Below are positions 33,671 through 36,344 of a stretch of DNA of 36,344 bases, piece by piece. Each line of letters opens with the position of its first letter. Position 1 is the stretch's first letter. Location: NCBI GenBank assembly GCA_040007395.1, contig JBDTVG010000257.1, positions 1 to 36,344 of the forward strand. Reading direction: 5' to 3'. The translations under genes and the position numbers were made by a program. Source of the stretch: DATGFK01 sp040007395 (GTDB taxonomy: Bacteria; Chloroflexota; Anaerolineae; Aggregatilineales; UBA2796). Under the pieces are notes generated by a model. That model made no database searches, was not told the DNA's origin, and worked only from the letters and a program-made list of their open reading frames with translations.

Positions 33671-34183
33671 ATGTTGAAATTATCCAAAGTAGAGCGATGG
33701 CTACTTGCCAACCAGTATAGAATTTTAGAAATTATAGACGCTGATAGCAGTGAAGAATATCAGATCTCTCGCGAAATTCTTGAAAACGGCTATGAAGGTG
33801 AATATGAAGGTATTTCGCGAGAGATCTATGAAGGCGAAGATATACTAAACGAAAAAGAATGCGACGATGTAACGTATATACTTGCTATGTTCAGCGCCCT
33901 TAAAAATTCATATACGTCTCTACAGGATAAAACGGGGATTGATGAATTCTCAGTTACTTTCCAAGGTTTTGGCGGGAATGATGAAACAAAATATCTAAGC
34001 TACACGCGGTTCATATGCGATAAATTAGATAGATTTACTGGCCTTAATCGCGGCGACAATTTTAACAGTCATTTTCCTATGCTCTCCGCCTATCTACCCA
34101 TGTTAGCAAAATGGCGTGCGCGAAAAGAACGCTATGACCTAACAAAAGAGGACATTGTGTATATTACCTCGCGGGAGAGTTGA
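33671..34183 (+). CDS. YfbU family protein
   Basis: A 170-residue protein of the YfbU family; the order of motifs agrees with E. coli YfbU: LSKVERWLLANQYRIL, ILENGYEGEY, YEGEDILNEKECDDVTYILAMFSAL, then VTFQGFGGNDETKYLSYTRFI and PMLSAYLPMLAKW. The biochemical role is not established. ATG 33671 follows AAAAGGA by about nine bases. It has its own promoter, is AT-rich like the TIR operon, and converges with the phage head genes across a hairpin. An inverted repeat lies in its 5' third. Confidence 0.88.
   Translation: MLKLSKVERWLLANQYRILEIIDADSSEEYQISREILENGYEGEYEGISREIYEGEDILNEKECDDVTYILAMFSALKNSYTSLQDKTGIDEFSVTFQGFGGNDETKYLSYTRFICDKLDRFTGLNRGDNFNSHFPMLSAYLPMLAKWRARKERYDLTKEDIVYITSRES
33762..33827 (+). 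repeat. Perfect 16-bp inverted repeat inside the YfbU gene
   Basis: AGATCTCTCGCGAAAT (33,762-33,777) and ATTTCGCGAGAGATCT (33,812-33,827) are exact reverse complements with a 34-base loop. Both arms encode ISREI in the same frame (as ATC TCT CGC GAA ATT and ATT TCG CGA GAG ATC). The mRNA can form a strong hairpin about 90 bases into the coding region. Confidence 0.8.
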
Positions 34184-34187
34184 TACA

Positions 34188-34221
34188 GCGGAGAGCAACC
34201 GAACTTGGGGCTGCTCTCCGC
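34188..34221. terminator. Hairpin between convergent YfbU and phage genes
   Basis: Perfect 10-bp stem GCGGAGAGCA (34,188-34,197) / TGCTCTCCGC (34,212-34,221) with a 14-base loop. No long T-tract. Position between two stop codons of convergent genes suggests a bidirectional terminator. Confidence 0.6.
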
Positions 34222-34240
34222 GCTACAGTATAGTGATGGA

Positions 34241-34426
34241 TTACTTCGCCTGTTGCTCCAATTGGGTGATGTAGAGCTTGATTCCTAGCAGCTTGTCGGC
34301 GTACTGGTCGGCTGGATGCCGTGCAAAGAGTTCGGAAACTGCAATATCGGCGGCTTGCTTCAAAGTTTCCAGCGGTTTTTCGGCGTGTTCAGCAGCATAA
34401 GCGGTGAAAATCTGGTTGATAGACAT
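34241..34426 (-). CDS. Small hypothetical phage-element protein
   Basis: A 61-residue helical protein (INQIFTAYAAEHAEKPLETL, VSELFARHPADQYADKL, LYITQLEQQAK). The start ATG 34426 has AAGGA about nine bases upstream; the longer frame up to 34504 is unlikely because it overlaps the protease and lacks a binding site. Last gene of the leftward head cluster. A capsid gene would be expected here in an HK97-like phage, but this is too small for that. Confidence 0.65.
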   Translation of the reverse strand: MSINQIFTAYAAEHAEKPLETLKQAADIAVSELFARHPADQYADKLLGIKLYITQLEQQAK

Positions 34427-34484
34427 AGGGTTGAATTCCTTTATAGGGTTACGTTCGACTGAGAGAGGGTGTATCTGAGGGCCG

Positions 34485-35027
34485 TTAGGGCAACCTCTTT
34501 GCACCGTGATTCACGTACCGGATTCCGCTGCTGGTTGACGTGCGGGTAACTGGCATGTCGAGCCGTGCTGCGCTCATACCTAGCGCTACCCTAGTTCCCA
34601 ACTTCTCAGCAGGGGTTGGAGTGAGCGAACCTTCCACGATTATCCATCTAAGGATTTCGCGGTCAGCGCTCTTTGTCACATAATCAGGCAGGCTACCGCT
34701 TGACCAAGCAAGAGCGCCCTTCGCTATTAAACCCTTGACTGCCTTGATGTACTGGTTACTGAGGTCAAGCTGTGCCTGCGCCCACACGCCGATTTCATCA
34801 ACTGCGATGTGAGTAATATAGCCAAGTGGCGTTTCCCCGATTTCGGCGCTCTTACCATGCAGATAAAGTACCGGGATTGGGTCGCCGGGTTTCACGCCGT
34901 ACTGCATTTCAGTACGTTTGGTGAAGTAGTCATCGTGAAAGTCCCTGTCAGATGGTGAGCCAAACCTCACCAAATATCCAGCCACAACTTGATCACCGAA
35001 CAACTGCGCGAGTGAGTGTGTGGTCAT
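34485..35027 (-). CDS. HK97-type prohead protease (peptidase U35-like)
   Basis: A 180-residue protein with the prohead protease pattern: AGYLVRFGSPSDRDFHDDYF, PVLYLHGKSAEIGETPLGYI with the catalytic histidine, a long helix YIKAVKGLIAKGALAWSSGSLP containing the nucleophile serine in the SSGSLP segment, and a WIIVEGSLTP strand. These proteases mature the capsid shell by cutting the scaffold. ATG at 35027 overlaps the stop of the upstream gene by one base (TAATG), so they are coupled. Confidence 0.75.
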   Translation of the reverse strand: MTTHSLAQLFGDQVVAGYLVRFGSPSDRDFHDDYFTKRTEMQYGVKPGDPIPVLYLHGKSAEIGETPLGYITHIAVDEIGVWAQAQLDLSNQYIKAVKGLIAKGALAWSSGSLPDYVTKSADREILRWIIVEGSLTPTPAEKLGTRVALGMSAARLDMPVTRTSTSSGIRYVNHGAKRLP

Positions 35028-35983
35028 TATTTCAGCGCTCCTTTCACCAATTCCTGCACGGCTTCAATCACCTCCGGTGGGCACGCTATCGCATTTAGTT
35101 GCCGAATCAGTCCGGTAGCGCGATTTGTAGGTTGCGGGGTGAACTGCACAGCACCAACCTGAATCACGGCCTGCTTGAGCTGCCCCAGACTCTGCGAGAA
35201 CGCGCCGAAAACTGGCTGTGCAAGCGCCTCAAGCAACATGGCATCTGCCAACGCCTGAAGCAAGGACTGAGGCTCTGGGTCTACATAGGTTGGAGCAACG
35301 CCCACGTACTCAAACGAGTCACCTTTATCGCTCCACGTAGTATTAGTAGGCCTAACCTCTTTGGTGTACCAAACGAGGTTAGGCGTGGAATCGGCGCTAG
35401 CCTCGATTGAATCGTGCAAATTCTGAATGACCCTGCGACCCAAGTGAGCCGGGACTCGGACAGAGATAGACTTCGCCGCAGCAGCCATGTTCCATGCTGA
35501 TAACAGGGCAATCAGCGCTTGGTCAAATTTCAGCCGTGTCCAGTCAGCAGTAGGCCGCACGGGTTGTTCACCAGCAGCGCGAATAGCAGGAATGTCGTAG
35601 GAATACAACGCTTCCTCCGCGTCGCGCTGTGCTTCCTCCGCTTGGAGCCGTGCGGTTGCAGCCGTTACGAAGTTCTCACGGGCTTTGTGTTCGTCGCGGG
35701 CTGCTTTGGCGGAGGCTTTGTCTGCTTGTGCGATTGCCTGTACCAAGTGCTCCCTAGCCAGTTGGTACTGAGCCGCTTCCAATGAGTTGAGCGCTTGTTC
35801 AAGATGCTCACGGGCCTTCGGTAAGGCTGCCAAGCGTGCGGTTGCCCTCTGCCACCTTTGGTGGGCTGCGTTATCGTCGGGATTCTCAGCTAGCGTTTGG
35901 AGCGCTAGCTCAACTTCCCAATTTTGAGCGGATACCTGCTGGTCTAGCTGGTCGAGCTTGGCTTTTACGTCGTTGATGTTCAC
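35027..35983 (-). CDS. Coiled-coil phage protein
   Basis: A 318-residue protein. Residues ~1-130 form coiled coils (KLDQLDQQV, LEQALNSLEAAQYQLAREHL, AARDEHKARENFVTAATARL) with few hydrophobic strands. The middle is a small alpha/beta part with aromatic residues (WYTKEVRPTNTTW, FEYVGVAPTYVDP), and the end is helical. No family recognised. Its place, where the portal gene normally stands between terminase and protease, suggests a head or connector-related role, but a portal fold is not evident. GTG 35983 with AAAAGGA about nine bases upstream. Confidence 0.6.
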   Translation of the reverse strand: MNINDVKAKLDQLDQQVSAQNWEVELALQTLAENPDDNAAHQRWQRATARLAALPKAREHLEQALNSLEAAQYQLAREHLVQAIAQADKASAKAARDEHKARENFVTAATARLQAEEAQRDAEEALYSYDIPAIRAAGEQPVRPTADWTRLKFDQALIALLSAWNMAAAAKSISVRVPAHLGRRVIQNLHDSIEASADSTPNLVWYTKEVRPTNTTWSDKGDSFEYVGVAPTYVDPEPQSLLQALADAMLLEALAQPVFGAFSQSLGQLKQAVIQVGAVQFTPQPTNRATGLIRQLNAIACPPEVIEAVQELVKGALK

Positions 35984-36073
35984 AGAATGATTCCTTTTAG
36001 TTAGTCGTTTTAGGGGTGGTTTAGGTCACTGGTGACACGATTGGTTTAGGAGGTAGTAACGCGGCCTTGCGGC

Positions 36074-36344
36074 TTAGTATGGGCGGTATTTGCCCGGTAC
36101 TATGCCAAAATCATAGGGGTCTCTCTGTCTTGGTACACTCACATAGCCTATCAGTTGATCGGCTGTCCAGACTTTGCCGATGGCGTGAACCGCCAACGCG
36201 GTTGCAATGACTGTATCATCGTGGAAGCCGGACGGCGCGTTATACGTGAATCGGCCTGATGCAAGTCGTTCCATCGCATAGGCTTGAAGTTCGGCTAACT
36301 GAACGGGGTCATTGAGCAACAGCACTCCATCAGTTTCATTAAGC
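36074..36344 (-). CDS. Terminase large subunit, C-terminal end (cut by window edge)
   Basis: The frame is open to the window edge, so the gene begins outside. The visible 89 codons read LNETDGVLLLNDPVQLAELQ... and contain GFHDDTVIATALAVHAIGKV, the end of the terminase nuclease domain (RNase H-like fold, HDD motif followed by A-x-A). This enzyme cuts concatemeric DNA and drives it into the prohead. Stop TAA at 36,074-36,076. The next gene starts 91 bases downstream on the same strand. An earlier GTG at 36325 is not the true start. Confidence 0.7.
   Translation of the reverse strand, partial: LNETDGVLLLNDPVQLAELQAYAMERLASGRFTYNAPSGFHDDTVIATALAVHAIGKVWTADQLIGYVSVPRQRDPYDFGIVPGKYRPY

Larger units (their letters stand above)
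25900..36344. mobile_element. Integrated phage-like element (left part; right end outside window)
   Basis: Starts at the disrupted YcaQ gene and runs to the window edge. It carries a large serine recombinase at the end, small DNA-binding-like genes, an AT-rich cargo block (about 30,700-34,200) and phage head genes (prohead protease, terminase large subunit). The cargo is richer in A/T than host and phage parts, indicating separate acquisition. At least 10.4 kb; the total length is unknown. Confidence 0.8.

Noticed and set aside
34427..34504. Longer N-terminus of the 61-residue protein starting at 34504
   Set aside because: It overlaps the protease gene and has no binding site; ATG 34426 follows AAGGA.

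Overview
The window looks like chromosomal DNA of a Chloroflexota bacterium of the Anaerolineae type (inference from gene style). It carries a GT39-like membrane glycosyltransferase with a C-terminal beta-sandwich, peptide-binding proteins of the SBP_bac_5 family, a HEAT protein with a TGPLP-rich tail, SecG and a Dgt-type dNTPase. No rRNA, tRNA or CRISPR array was seen. The host part (1 to about 25,900) is moderately GC-rich. From about 25,900 to the right edge the DNA belongs to an integrated phage-like element whose central part (about 30,700-34,200) is clearly AT-rich.

Region 1 (1-7,633): after the tail of an unknown gene comes a tight plus-strand operon that matches the known TerY-P triad: a TerY-type vWA protein, a PP2C phosphatase and a protein kinase with a zinc ribbon. 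It is extended by an SF0329-like protein, a 941-residue protein (beta-helix-like start, FHA-like segment, six Ig/BACON-like repeats) and a second vWA protein. Together these look like a phosphorylation switch with vWA adaptors and a large scaffold.

Region 2 (7,634-25,460): a two-gene DUF4259 island bordered by a 13-bp direct repeat; a STAS-like protein; the glycosyltransferase; a small membrane protein; the HEAT/TGPLP protein; a partial oligopeptide ABC cassette (one permease and one binding protein); an Era-like GTPase with a DUF697-like tail; an orphan HicB; Dgt; a ubiquitin-like/FHA protein; an SPFH/slipin protein; a second peptide-binding protein; SecG; and an S41/PDZ protease. The FHA and SPFH proteins could be readers or effectors of the kinase system, but that is inference.

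Region 3 (25,463-36,344): a YcaQ-like winged-helix gene is cut after about 145 codons by the element. Its large serine recombinase gene runs through the junction, so the last ~38 residues of the recombinase are coded by host DNA. Leftward genes follow (HEPN-like, membrane protein with C-terminal HTH, two small proteins), then a divergent promoter and a plus-strand AT-rich cargo: a tandem TIR-TIR protein plus a DUF4365 nuclease-like protein (candidate anti-phage pair) and a YfbU protein. The right edge holds leftward phage head genes: terminase large subunit C-terminus, a coiled-coil protein, a prohead protease and a small protein. Neither a portal nor a capsid gene is visible, and the right attachment site lies outside the window.
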